From: Microcaldota archaeon
GTDB taxonomy: Archaea > Micrarchaeota > Micrarchaeia > Micrarchaeales > Micrarchaeaceae
NCBI GenBank assembly: GCA_030040895.1
Contig: JASHSJ010000030.1
Coordinates: 1-64,000, forward strand
Length of the DNA stretch: 64,000 bases
Direction of reading: 5' to 3'
Shown here: positions 1-9,540 of the stretch, one piece after another
Numbering within the stretch: position 1 is the stretch's first letter
Layout: every line of letters begins with the position of its first letter
Program-made: the position numbers and the translations under genes
The notes under the pieces: model-generated
Database searches by the model: none
What the model was told of the DNA's origin: nothing
What the model saw: only the letters and a program-made list of their open reading frames with translations

Positions 1-180
1 CTCAGGCTGCTTAGCAACGCAGGTGCTATACACTGTGAAGATATGAGCACTGAAACTGCTTATGTGAAGCTCGGATGGCTTCTTGGCAACTACAAGGCAG
101 ACAAAGTCAAAGAATTGCTTGTCACGAATCTCGCTGGAGAAATAAACAAGCGCATAACATACGACGAGTTTCTGGTGTGA
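1..180 (+). CDS. gatD: Glutamyl-tRNA(Gln) amidotransferase subunit D, C-terminal fragment (cut by window edge)
   Basis: Frame 1 is open from base 1 to TGA at 178-180: LRLLSNAGAIHCEDMSTETAYVKLGWLLGNYKADKVKELLVTNLAGEINKRITYDEFLV. Asparaginase-like C-terminus directly upstream of gatE. Confidence 0.8.
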   Translation, partial: LRLLSNAGAIHCEDMSTETAYVKLGWLLGNYKADKVKELLVTNLAGEINKRITYDEFLV

Positions 181-182
181 AA

Positions 183-2063
183 ATGGCAAAGGAGAAGAAA
201 GACGATAATGCAAGATACAAGGACATTGGCTTCATGTGCGGCCTAGAGATACACCAGAGACTGGCTACTAAGACAAAACTATTTTGCTCGTGCCCGACCA
301 ACATAGATTCAGCTGGCAGAGATCAGGCAAGGGTTAGCAGATATCAGCGTGCAGTTGCCGGCGAATTGGGCAACATTGACAGATCAGCAGAGTTCGAGGA
401 ATCGAAGAAGAGATTGTTCACGTACCAGATAGATCATAGCAGCTCGTGCCTTGTCGAGATAGATGAAGAGCCACCACATCCAGTCAGCCAAGAGGGGCTT
501 GATCTTGCGCTCTCTTTTGCAAAGGCTATGGGAATGAAGCCTGTTGATGAACTCCAGCCTATGAGAAAGGAAGTAGTTGATGGAAGTAATCCAACCGCAT
601 TTCAAAGGACTGTGATGATTGCAATTGATGGCAAAATAAATGCAGGAGGAGCTGAAATTGAAATACCATCGATATTTTTAGAAGAAGAATCATGTGGAAT
701 AGTCTCGTCAACTGGCAACTCAATCCTGTATGACACATCTAGGCTCGGCATACCGCTCATTGAGATAGACACATTCCCATACATACCGTCGCCCAAGGCG
801 GCCAAGGAGATTGCGCTCTACATTGGAACGATGCTCAGAGTTTCCGGCAAAGTTCAAAGGGGCATAGGCTCGATAAGACAGGATGTAAACGTATCGATAA
901 AGGGAGGCGCTAGAGTTGAGATAAAAGGTCTTCAGGATGTTGACCAAATAGACAAGTTCGTAGAAAATGAGATAACAAGGCAACAGAAGCTCCTGGAGAT
1001 GAAGAACAAGCTCGTATTATGGCATGCATCAGTAGGGGAGCCTGTTGACCTTACTCACGTGCTAAAGGGAACATCGGTGAAGGTGATAGCGCCTTCTTTG
1101 AAAGAAGGCGGAGCCGTTTACGGATTTGCAATGAAAGGCTTTGCCGGAGTTGTAGGAACTGAGGTCAATCCTCAAAGGAGGCTTGGCACTGAGATCAGCG
1201 ACTATGCGAAGATGGCAGGGGTCCATGGAATCATACACAGCGATGAAAACCTGGATGCATATGGATTCAGCACAAAAGAGATCCAAGAACTCAGGAAAGC
1301 GCTCTCTATGACAGAAAAAGACGCTTTTGCACTGGTTGCAGGGCCAAAGGAGATGGCAAAGAAAGCAGCGACGTTTGCTTGTGATAGGGCAAAATATGCA
1401 CTAGCTGGAGTGCCGCTTGAGACAAGAGGAGTTGCAAGCACGGATCTATGCACTACAAGATTTCTTAGGCCTCTTCCCGGAGGCTCTAGGATGTATCCAG
1501 AAACAGATGAAAGGCCTGTAATGATAACAAAAGAACTACTTTCGAGCGCACTTAAGAGTGCACCTGACATGGAAACAGAGAGAAAGAAGCTTGAGAAAGA
1601 CATAGGAAACAAAGAGCTTGTTGATCAACTGCTCGTATCTCCAAGGCTTCCGCTCTACAAGGCGATAATATCAGGAACTGGAGCTGACAGGAACTTCGTT
1701 GCCAACATTATCATACAGAAGTTCACAGAACTTAGAAGAGGAGGCTTCAAGGTGGAATCCATACCTGAGAATAGAATAGTAGCAATATTCACAGAGTATG
1801 CAAATGGTTCTATAACCAAGCAGGCCGTAGAAGAGTTGCTCAAGACCCTTTCCATGAAGGATGAAGAAGTAAAGTCCGCAATAAAGGACAAGAAACTACA
1901 TAGAATAACTGGCCAGCAACTTAAGGATCTCATAACTGAGGTAAGAGGCACTTCTAAAGATTCGAAGAATGTAGATGAAATACGCAGCGCCATAATGGCA
2001 AAGTATAGACTGAGCGTTGATGGAAGCGAACTAAACTCTGCACTCAAGGCCCAGTCTGCCTGA
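183..2063 (+). CDS. gatE: Glutamyl-tRNA(Gln) amidotransferase subunit E
   Basis: GatB/E motifs (CGLEIHQRLATKTKLFCSCP; IEIKGLQDVDQIDKFVENEI). Start set at the internal ATG 183 (MAKEKKDD) rather than ORF-track 75, just after the gatD stop. Confidence 0.93.
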   Translation: MAKEKKDDNARYKDIGFMCGLEIHQRLATKTKLFCSCPTNIDSAGRDQARVSRYQRAVAGELGNIDRSAEFEESKKRLFTYQIDHSSSCLVEIDEEPPHPVSQEGLDLALSFAKAMGMKPVDELQPMRKEVVDGSNPTAFQRTVMIAIDGKINAGGAEIEIPSIFLEEESCGIVSSTGNSILYDTSRLGIPLIEIDTFPYIPSPKAAKEIALYIGTMLRVSGKVQRGIGSIRQDVNVSIKGGARVEIKGLQDVDQIDKFVENEITRQQKLLEMKNKLVLWHASVGEPVDLTHVLKGTSVKVIAPSLKEGGAVYGFAMKGFAGVVGTEVNPQRRLGTEISDYAKMAGVHGIIHSDENLDAYGFSTKEIQELRKALSMTEKDAFALVAGPKEMAKKAATFACDRAKYALAGVPLETRGVASTDLCTTRFLRPLPGGSRMYPETDERPVMITKELLSSALKSAPDMETERKKLEKDIGNKELVDQLLVSPRLPLYKAIISGTGADRNFVANIIIQKFTELRRGGFKVESIPENRIVAIFTEYANGSITKQAVEELLKTLSMKDEEVKSAIKDKKLHRITGQQLKDLITEVRGTSKDSKNVDEIRSAIMAKYRLSVDGSELNSALKAQSA

Positions 2064-2065
2064 TC

Positions 2066-3154
2066 CTACATCATCTTAGCCTCATTTGCTGTTACGATTA
2101 CGTCATCTTCTATCCTGACTCCTCCAAACCCTCTTACGTATATACCAGGCTCATCGCTCACTACCATGCCAGGTTTGAGTTCGCGTTCTTCATTTATAGA
2201 CAATGATGTGCCAACATCATGAACATCTATGCCTATTGGATGCCCTAGGCTGTGTATGAACTTTCCTTCATATCTACCATCATAGGCACTGTCTATGTAT
2301 TCCTCTGCCTTTGCATGAGGAACACTTCCTTGCACGCCAGACCTTATTGAATCAAGAGCAATTCTTTGTGCGTTCTCTACTATTCCGTAGATCTCCATGA
2401 TCCTTTTGTATTTCTCGCTTTTTTTGTCTGGTCTAAATACATAAGTCCTTGTAACATCAGAAGAGTAGTTCTCGAACTTTGCACCGCAGTCTAGCAGCAC
2501 TATGCTGTTTTCCGTAAGCTTAGTCCCATCTGGCATGTGATGTGGCAGTGCAGCATTCTTCCCAAACGCTACTATTGGAGGGAATGAAGATCCATCTCCG
2601 TTGTATTCTCTTATTAAGTATTCCACGTGCGCGGCAAGTTGCTTCTCAGTAATACCTACTTTGAAGAACTTCGGCATTTCAGAAAGAACTTTCTTTATTA
2701 TATGATTGGCCTTCTTCATGAGCTGAAGTTCATATGGTTCCTTTACTGACCTTGCTATATTGAATGACTTTGATGTGTCTATAATATTCCTTGGCTTTGC
2801 GATCCTCTTGATACTAATATATGTGGAATATGGTAGGTAGTTTCCATTTATTCCAACTGTCTTGCCTTTTAACAAGCTAGATAGACGTGACCTCATTTCC
2901 TCGCGGCTCTTGACTGCGATTACATCCATGTGTTTCGGCTTCTGTTCAAGCGCTATGCCTTCTTCCAGCTTGCTGGTTAGCAGAGTTTCATATCCTTTTT
3001 CTATGATAAGAGCAGATCCTTCAAACACGCCACTTGTAAAGCCAGTCATGTAAAGAAAGTTGCTATCTTGATTTGTGCCAGAGTTTATTAATAAAATTCG
3101 CGATGCTGCAGAGCCTCTCATGACCTTGCTTATCCTGTTCCTTATGTCTATCAT
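2066..3154 (-). CDS. M24 family aminopeptidase (Xaa-Pro dipeptidase-like)
   Basis: Metal-binding motifs LLDCGAKFENYSSDVTRTY, HSLGHPIGIDVHD, VSDEPGIYV, RIEDDVIVT. Confidence 0.9.
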   Translation of the reverse strand: MIDIRNRISKVMRGSAASRILLINSGTNQDSNFLYMTGFTSGVFEGSALIIEKGYETLLTSKLEEGIALEQKPKHMDVIAVKSREEMRSRLSSLLKGKTVGINGNYLPYSTYISIKRIAKPRNIIDTSKSFNIARSVKEPYELQLMKKANHIIKKVLSEMPKFFKVGITEKQLAAHVEYLIREYNGDGSSFPPIVAFGKNAALPHHMPDGTKLTENSIVLLDCGAKFENYSSDVTRTYVFRPDKKSEKYKRIMEIYGIVENAQRIALDSIRSGVQGSVPHAKAEEYIDSAYDGRYEGKFIHSLGHPIGIDVHDVGTSLSINEERELKPGMVVSDEPGIYVRGFGGVRIEDDVIVTANEAKMM

Positions 3155-3224
3155 CGCACCACAATCAATTGATAAACAGAAATATCATGAATGCCTTATA
3201 ATGTTTTCTGCGATACCATGATAG

Positions 3225-4328
3225 ATGTCCGCTGCAAGCTTCCTGATGCACATATTTGTTACCCTTATAATAGCGGTAGTTTTCTACTACATACTGATAA
3301 ACATAAACCCAATACCTATCCAGATAGGCAACCAAGTGTATTTGATAGGTGGAAAGGAATCTGCGCTATCTTTGCCTGGACTTCCTGGACAGAATTCTAC
3401 TTTGTTATATCCGACAACCACAATAATGCAGAATTATGTGCCGCAAAACACGATATATGCATATGTGTTAACTCTAATAAACAATAACAGACAGAACGCA
3501 AGCCTGGAGAACGTGAGCTACATTAACATAGGATCAGCGCAGGAACATTCTGACAGTATGCTGGAATATGGATATCTGAGTCACTGGGATATATACGGGC
3601 TGAAGCCCTATATGAGATATACGGTGTTCGGTGGCAACGGCTCAGTTGAAGAGAATGTCGCATATATTTACAATAGCAGCGGGATAAACGTGCTAAATGC
3701 ACTGAAGGAAATGGAATACAGCATGATATACGATGATGAACAATGCTGCAACAACGGTCACAGAGACAATATACTAGATCCAAATCACAACTATGTGAGC
3801 ATAGGAGTAGCATATAACAGGACAACAGTGTACTTAACAGAGGATTTCATAAATCAATACATAACATGGTTCTACAACACTCCATCTTACAATAACGGAA
3901 CGATGGAACTGAAGGGCGCAACTGCAACAAACGAGTCACTCTTCGAGATCCTTGTGACATATGATGATCCAATCCAGCCAATGAGTGTAGCACAGCTCAA
4001 TATGACAAGAGATTACAGCTATGGCAATACGATAGCCGGAGTTGGATATACACTAGGAAACAGCGTAGTACGATATCAGGATCTCGATACAATAAATGCA
4101 TCAACCTACACGACACAAGGCAACAACTTTGATGTAGCCTTTGACATGAGTAGCTTGATACAGCAATATGGACCGGGAGAATACACGATACTAGTTTGGC
4201 TTAATGGAAATGGCCAGACAAACTGCCAACAGAACTGTAACAGTTTTGTGGGTTCAACGTATACTGTATTCATAAACCAGACAGGACAGGCTTATGTCCC
4301 ATCTGTGTACAATGTTTCAGGTGGTTAA
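3225..4328 (+). CDS. Secreted/membrane-anchored CAP (SCP/PR1-like) domain protein
   Basis: N-terminal TM segment; CAP signatures LSHWD, EENVAYIY, GHRDNILDPNHNYVSIGVAY. Confidence 0.75.
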   Translation: MSAASFLMHIFVTLIIAVVFYYILININPIPIQIGNQVYLIGGKESALSLPGLPGQNSTLLYPTTTIMQNYVPQNTIYAYVLTLINNNRQNASLENVSYINIGSAQEHSDSMLEYGYLSHWDIYGLKPYMRYTVFGGNGSVEENVAYIYNSSGINVLNALKEMEYSMIYDDEQCCNNGHRDNILDPNHNYVSIGVAYNRTTVYLTEDFINQYITWFYNTPSYNNGTMELKGATATNESLFEILVTYDDPIQPMSVAQLNMTRDYSYGNTIAGVGYTLGNSVVRYQDLDTINASTYTTQGNNFDVAFDMSSLIQQYGPGEYTILVWLNGNGQTNCQQNCNSFVGSTYTVFINQTGQAYVPSVYNVSGG

Positions 4329-5582
4329 GTGGATAGAGCAGAAATGATAGAAGAGCTCAAGGTCATGCCAAACGTCAAGCGTTCTGACATAGCCTACAGA
4401 CACATGAGAGACCCTAGGCTGCTGCGCTACTATTACAAGATGAAAACCGTTTCTAATCTTAAGGAGCTCGGGCTATCTGGAAGCTCCCCTACCGATTTAT
4501 TCATTGGAAGATATGGATATCCGCACGTGTTTGTAGGGCCGCTGGTGCCACCAGAGTTTGGTGACACATCATTGCTTGGAATGCCAGAACTCTGGCGCGA
4601 CAAAAGCATAGAAGAGATTGTTGGGTTCAGATCAAAGCTGATAAGGGGCATGCATCTCACTCGCGTAGATGCAGTTGAGAAGGGAAGGGTAGAAGAAGGA
4701 ATGAGGGACCTGGCGCTCGCCGAGAATCCCACTGACATAGAAGTGGAGCTGAACAGCAGGCCAGTGGTCAGGATGGAATACATGGATGAAGTGCAACCAT
4801 ACGGACCGTCGGCCAAGATGAAAGGATTCGTGGCGCAGAACATAAAGGCTGACAAGAAGATTGAGAGCAGATATTCCGATACTGACGCTAAGGCTGTCAC
4901 CTCACTCGTCGAGCTCTACGAAAGAAATGTGCCTGTTACAAAGATGCAGAGGGCACTGTCAGCAGGACTGCTCGGCCTTGGGAACAGCAGGAAGTTCGTG
5001 CCGACTCGATGGAGCATAACCGCTGTTGACGATACTCTATCCAAGCACAACCTTGAAGATGTGAAGTACCTAGAGCCAGTTGACGCAATCCATGCCTATT
5101 ACAATGTCGCACTCGACAACAGGTGGCTGATATTCTTCATACCCGGAAGGTGGCAATATGAATCAATAGAGGCGTGGTATCCGAAGACCGTATGGAACCT
5201 GGACGGCACGGAAATAGCAATGTTCTCGTCTTATGAAGGATTCCGTGGAAGGAAGACATACGCGGAAATAGGGGGATGTTATTACGCCGCAAGACTGGCC
5301 GTTTCTGAGAAGATGAAGAAGATAGGCAGGCAGGGCGTAGTACTAATATTAAGAGAGGTGCATGAAGGATACATAATGCCCGTCGGTGTCTGGAACGTCA
5401 GGGAGCATGTGAGAGAAACCCTTGCTGCAGAGCCAACGATCCTCCATAGCACAAAGGAGATGTTTGACCTTGCAAAGCAGCGTCTTGCAATACCGCAGAG
5501 TGTATGGATAAAGAACAGCAGGATATTGAGAGATTGTATCATGCAGCCAAAGATATCGGATTATCTTAAGGATGTGATCTAA
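4329..5582 (+). CDS. Nre-family archaeal DNA repair protein (GTG start)
   Basis: Nre-like sequence (TDLFIGRYGYPHVFVGPLVPP; FVPTRWSITAVDDTLSKHNL); C-terminal PIP-box-like QPKISDYL. Confidence 0.85.
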   Translation: MDRAEMIEELKVMPNVKRSDIAYRHMRDPRLLRYYYKMKTVSNLKELGLSGSSPTDLFIGRYGYPHVFVGPLVPPEFGDTSLLGMPELWRDKSIEEIVGFRSKLIRGMHLTRVDAVEKGRVEEGMRDLALAENPTDIEVELNSRPVVRMEYMDEVQPYGPSAKMKGFVAQNIKADKKIESRYSDTDAKAVTSLVELYERNVPVTKMQRALSAGLLGLGNSRKFVPTRWSITAVDDTLSKHNLEDVKYLEPVDAIHAYYNVALDNRWLIFFIPGRWQYESIEAWYPKTVWNLDGTEIAMFSSYEGFRGRKTYAEIGGCYYAARLAVSEKMKKIGRQGVVLILREVHEGYIMPVGVWNVREHVRETLAAEPTILHSTKEMFDLAKQRLAIPQSVWIKNSRILRDCIMQPKISDYLKDVI

Positions 5583-6742
5583 TGGCGAAAATAGTAGTGC
5601 TCGGAGGATATGGAGAGATGGGAAGGGTCATAGTGACTGACCTTGTGGACACTTTCAGGGGCGAAATAGTACTCGCGGGCAGGAATAAGGAAAAGGCGGA
5701 ATCGTTTGCCATGTCATTAAAAGCAAAAAATGTTACGGCATTTGTTGCAGATGCGGATAATGATGCACAGATGAAGGCGCTGTTGAAGGGCACAAGTGTG
5801 CTGATAAACGCAACGAACTACTATTCAAACATAAAGATCATGAGAAGCGCACTAAAGAACGGCGTTAACTACCTTGATCTCGGCGGGCTCTACTGGCTGA
5901 CCAAGCAGCAGCTTAAACTGCATAATAAGTTCAAGAAGAAGAAAATTGTGGCGATACTGGGTTGCGGATCCACTCCCGGGATAACAAACATCATGGCAGA
6001 ATACGGTGCGAAGAGATTCGACAGCATCAGATCACTAGACATTGCATTTGCTGACAAAGATTACACGCAATACAACCAGCCATTCGTAGTGCCTTATTCC
6101 ATGCAGACCGTTTTCGATGAATTTACTAAGGCACCCCCAATAATGGAGAAGGGAAGGATAATGTTTGAAAAGCCACTGACAAAAATAAGACATATAGACT
6201 TCCCTAAGCCAGTAGGCAGGATTGCCTGCAGGCTCTCGATACATTCTGAAGTTGCAACAATACCAAAGACTTTCCATGAAAAAGGTATTAGAGAATGCGG
6301 CTTCTGGGGAGGATGGGACGAAGATTTCGTAAGAAAGGCGAAGTTCTTGATAGATGCAGGGTTTGCTTCAGAAAAGCCGATGACTCTGGGCAGGAAGGAG
6401 GTAGTGCCGAGGCTCGTTGCTGTCGCCCTCCTCAATAGGTTCATGCCTCCAACAAAGACAAAGATCAATGACATGGAATTCCTGAGAGTAGAGATTAAGG
6501 GCAGAAAGAATGGCAAAGACAAGAAGCTTGTTGTTTATTGCCAGGCATTCACTGAAAAGAGGCACAACATCCCAGCCGGTTCTTGGGACACTGGAGTGCC
6601 GCCATCAATTATAGCACAGGAGATAGCAAAGGGCCAGATCAGCGCAAAAGGCGTTATGGCACCGGAGCGATGCATAAGCCCGAAGCTGTTTTTCAAAGCG
6701 CTAAAAAGAAGGAACATGAAGGTATTTACGCGGTCCCGATAG
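5582..6742 (+). CDS. Saccharopine dehydrogenase-family NAD(P)-binding oxidoreductase
   Basis: VVLGGYGEMGRVIVTDL Rossmann motif; VLINATNYYSN; GCGSTPGITNIMAEYGA. Confidence 0.85.
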   Translation: MAKIVVLGGYGEMGRVIVTDLVDTFRGEIVLAGRNKEKAESFAMSLKAKNVTAFVADADNDAQMKALLKGTSVLINATNYYSNIKIMRSALKNGVNYLDLGGLYWLTKQQLKLHNKFKKKKIVAILGCGSTPGITNIMAEYGAKRFDSIRSLDIAFADKDYTQYNQPFVVPYSMQTVFDEFTKAPPIMEKGRIMFEKPLTKIRHIDFPKPVGRIACRLSIHSEVATIPKTFHEKGIRECGFWGGWDEDFVRKAKFLIDAGFASEKPMTLGRKEVVPRLVAVALLNRFMPPTKTKINDMEFLRVEIKGRKNGKDKKLVVYCQAFTEKRHNIPAGSWDTGVPPSIIAQEIAKGQISAKGVMAPERCISPKLFFKALKRRNMKVFTRSR

Positions 6743-8174
6743 GCTGGCCTGGCGTATTTCCTTTTGGAGCCATCATCTTTGCAGTGCCTGCAAGCTTGAA
6801 CCTTACCGCCTTGAACTTGGAACTTAACGCCTTATCAACTGATGTCTCGAATGCATCGAGCGTGGGCTTCAGCGTCTTCTCCTTCGCATGGGAAAGGCAG
6901 GTGTAGAAGCATTCCTGATTGTCTTCATCAAGGAGAACTCCTCTTGTCATCAGCCAGTACTGGACCTTTGCATAGAGATCAGCATGATAGTTTGACTTGA
7001 GTTCCTTGTAGTTGTATATTATGTCCCTGTTATTGGTTGCTATGTACTGGAACATTGCGGGATGGCCCTGCACAACATTCTGTATCTTGTAATCATCAAG
7101 TATCTTCTCGATTCCCCTCATTAGACGCTTGCCGAATACATTTATCTGCTCATACACTTCTCTGTTCTTTAGGATCGAGAGTGTTGTCTTCGCAGCAGTT
7201 AAGGATAGCGGGTTGCTCGCGTAGGTTCCTCCTTGCGTGACCTTGTTCTTGCCAGGCCCATACATCTCCATGATTTCCTTCTGGCCCACTATCGCTGATA
7301 TTGGGTAGCCGTTGCTCATCGACTTTGCGAACGTGGCAAGATGCGGCTTGACTCCGAAGAACTCTTGGGCCCCGCCTCTGCTGACTCTGAATCCCGTCTT
7401 CACTTCATCAAATATGAGCAGCACATCGTATCTATCGCACAATTCCCTGAGATGCTTCAGATATCCTGGCTTGGGCATTATTGCAGCCGCATTCCCCATG
7501 ATCGGCTCAGTTATTATTGCGGCTATTTTCTTATGATGTTCCTTTACTGTCTTCTCTATTGACTGAAAATTGTTCCACGTCTCTACCATAACGTATTTGT
7601 CCATGCCCGATGGCATTCCGAGCGATTGCTGGTATGGCCTTTCCTTTGTATCGTATGGAGGGCTCGTAGACCATAAGAGATAATCGTGACCTCCGTGATA
7701 ATGCCCTTCGAACTTTAGTATTACATCCTTGCCTGTGTATGCCCTTGCTACCCTTATCGCGTGCATGGTCGCCTCCGTTCCGGTCACTGAGAACCTTACC
7801 ATCTCTGCGCACGGGACCATGTCTATTATCTGCTTCGACACATCGAGTTCCAGTTCATTGTCAAGTGCGAATATAGTGCCTTTCCTTGCTGCCTTGCTTA
7901 TCTGCGTGGTAACCTGCGGATACCCGTGGCCCAAGATTATCGGTCCGAACCCAAGCCTATAGTCTATGTACCTGTTCCCATCAACGTCCCATATGTGTGA
8001 TCCGTGTGCCCTCTTGGCAAATATGGTGCATGGAGTGTATATCGGGCAGAAATAAGCTGTCTGCCATAGTCTGGCGTTGGATGAAACTCCACCTGGCATG
8101 ACCTTGAGTGCGCTGGAGAAGAGCTCCATCGACTTCTTTATCTTTAGCTTTTCCTTCTTGACTCGTTTTCCCAT
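6726..8174 (-). CDS. Class III aminotransferase (glutamate-1-semialdehyde aminomutase-like)
   Basis: MPGGVSSNAR; SGTEA-like VTGTEATMHAIRVARAYTGKD; LLIFDEVKTGFR; TFAKSMSNGYPISAIVG (PLP lysine). Confidence 0.85.
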   Translation of the reverse strand: MGKRVKKEKLKIKKSMELFSSALKVMPGGVSSNARLWQTAYFCPIYTPCTIFAKRAHGSHIWDVDGNRYIDYRLGFGPIILGHGYPQVTTQISKAARKGTIFALDNELELDVSKQIIDMVPCAEMVRFSVTGTEATMHAIRVARAYTGKDVILKFEGHYHGGHDYLLWSTSPPYDTKERPYQQSLGMPSGMDKYVMVETWNNFQSIEKTVKEHHKKIAAIITEPIMGNAAAIMPKPGYLKHLRELCDRYDVLLIFDEVKTGFRVSRGGAQEFFGVKPHLATFAKSMSNGYPISAIVGQKEIMEMYGPGKNKVTQGGTYASNPLSLTAAKTTLSILKNREVYEQINVFGKRLMRGIEKILDDYKIQNVVQGHPAMFQYIATNNRDIIYNYKELKSNYHADLYAKVQYWLMTRGVLLDEDNQECFYTCLSHAKEKTLKPTLDAFETSVDKALSSKFKAVRFKLAGTAKMMAPKGNTPGQPIGTA

Positions 8175-8178
8175 GCAT

Positions 8179-9540
8179 TCATCCTATTACTATTGATTTA
8201 GTGTTCGTGAATTCCAGCAGGCCGTATCTTGACAGTTCTCTGCCTATGCCTGATTCTTTGACTCCTCCGAATGGTATCCTTGAATCTGCCCTTACTGTGT
8301 CATTCACAAAAACCATCCCGGACTCTATTTCTCTTGCAACCCTCTCCCCGCGTTCTTTGTCTTTCGTCCATACAGTTGCGCCTAGTCCGTACATGGTCTT
8401 GTTTGCCACCTTTATGGCCTCCTTTTCGTTCTTCACCACGATCACAGAAGCAACAGGTCCAAATATTTCCTCCTTTGCAACTATGCTTGCCTTAACGTTT
8501 GTCAATACTGTTGGCTCGTAGAAGTAGCCCTTCATTTGTGCTCTCTTCCCTCCACACATTACCTTTGCCCCCTTAGAAACAAGCTCGCTCACCTGTCTCT
8601 CGATTATCTCTAATTGTTGCTTGCTCGCAAGGGCTCCTACTTGTGAGCTAGGATCCATTGTATCTCCAATCTTCTGGGATTTCATGAGTTCAACAAATCT
8701 CCTTGTGAAATCATCGGCAACGCTCTTCACCACTATGAACCTCTTTGAGCATATGCAGCTCTGTCCAGTATTAGCCATTCTTCCCCTCACCGCCCCTTCG
8801 CAAGTCAGATCGAGATCCGCGTCTTCGAGCACTATGAATGGATCGCTGCCACCAAGTTCGAGAACGAATTTCTTGAGGCTCTTTCCTGCATTTGTTGCAA
8901 GCGCCTTGCCTGCGCCCACGCTACCAGTCAGCGATGCGCCTGCTATATACTTGCTTTTAACCAGATACTTGACGGCGTCATGATCTGTTATTATTGATCT
9001 GAATATGTTATCTGGAAATCCGGCGCGCTTGAACGACTGCTCTGCCGCCATTGAGCACATCGGCACCACATTTGAGTGTCGAAGCACTATAGTATTGCCG
9101 GCTATTATTGTTGGTATCGCAAAGCGCATTATCTGCGTGAATGGGAAGTTCCAGGGCATGATTCCCAATATAGTACCAATCGGTTGGTGTGCAACAAACG
9201 TTCTCTTCCCATCGAAATCGACGGGCTCATCTGCAAGCCATGCTTCTGCATTGGCGGCATATGTGTCTGCCATCCTGGCGCATCTTTCAAGCTCGAACTT
9301 TGCCTGCGTTATGGGCTTACCCATTTCAGTAGTTATAAGCCTGCCATATTCATCCGCACTCTGCCGGAAAACCACTGAGAGTTTCTTCATAAAGTTTATT
9401 CTCTCCGATAGGCCAGTTTGGCTCCATGCCGGAAATGCCTCATTGACGCTCTTGGCTATGGCCAACACTTCGTCCTTTGACATGGTCTCAAACTCTTTGT
9501 TGACCTCTTCTGTTGCCGGGTTTATCGACTGTATCTTCAT
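8179..9540 (-). CDS. Aldehyde dehydrogenase, succinate-semialdehyde dehydrogenase-like
   Basis: IMPWNFPFTQIMRFAIPTIIAGN; FVLELGGSDPFIV; NTGQSCICSKRFIV catalytic Cys. Confidence 0.88.
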   Translation of the reverse strand: MKIQSINPATEEVNKEFETMSKDEVLAIAKSVNEAFPAWSQTGLSERINFMKKLSVVFRQSADEYGRLITTEMGKPITQAKFELERCARMADTYAANAEAWLADEPVDFDGKRTFVAHQPIGTILGIMPWNFPFTQIMRFAIPTIIAGNTIVLRHSNVVPMCSMAAEQSFKRAGFPDNIFRSIITDHDAVKYLVKSKYIAGASLTGSVGAGKALATNAGKSLKKFVLELGGSDPFIVLEDADLDLTCEGAVRGRMANTGQSCICSKRFIVVKSVADDFTRRFVELMKSQKIGDTMDPSSQVGALASKQQLEIIERQVSELVSKGAKVMCGGKRAQMKGYFYEPTVLTNVKASIVAKEEIFGPVASVIVVKNEKEAIKVANKTMYGLGATVWTKDKERGERVAREIESGMVFVNDTVRADSRIPFGGVKESGIGRELSRYGLLEFTNTKSIVIG

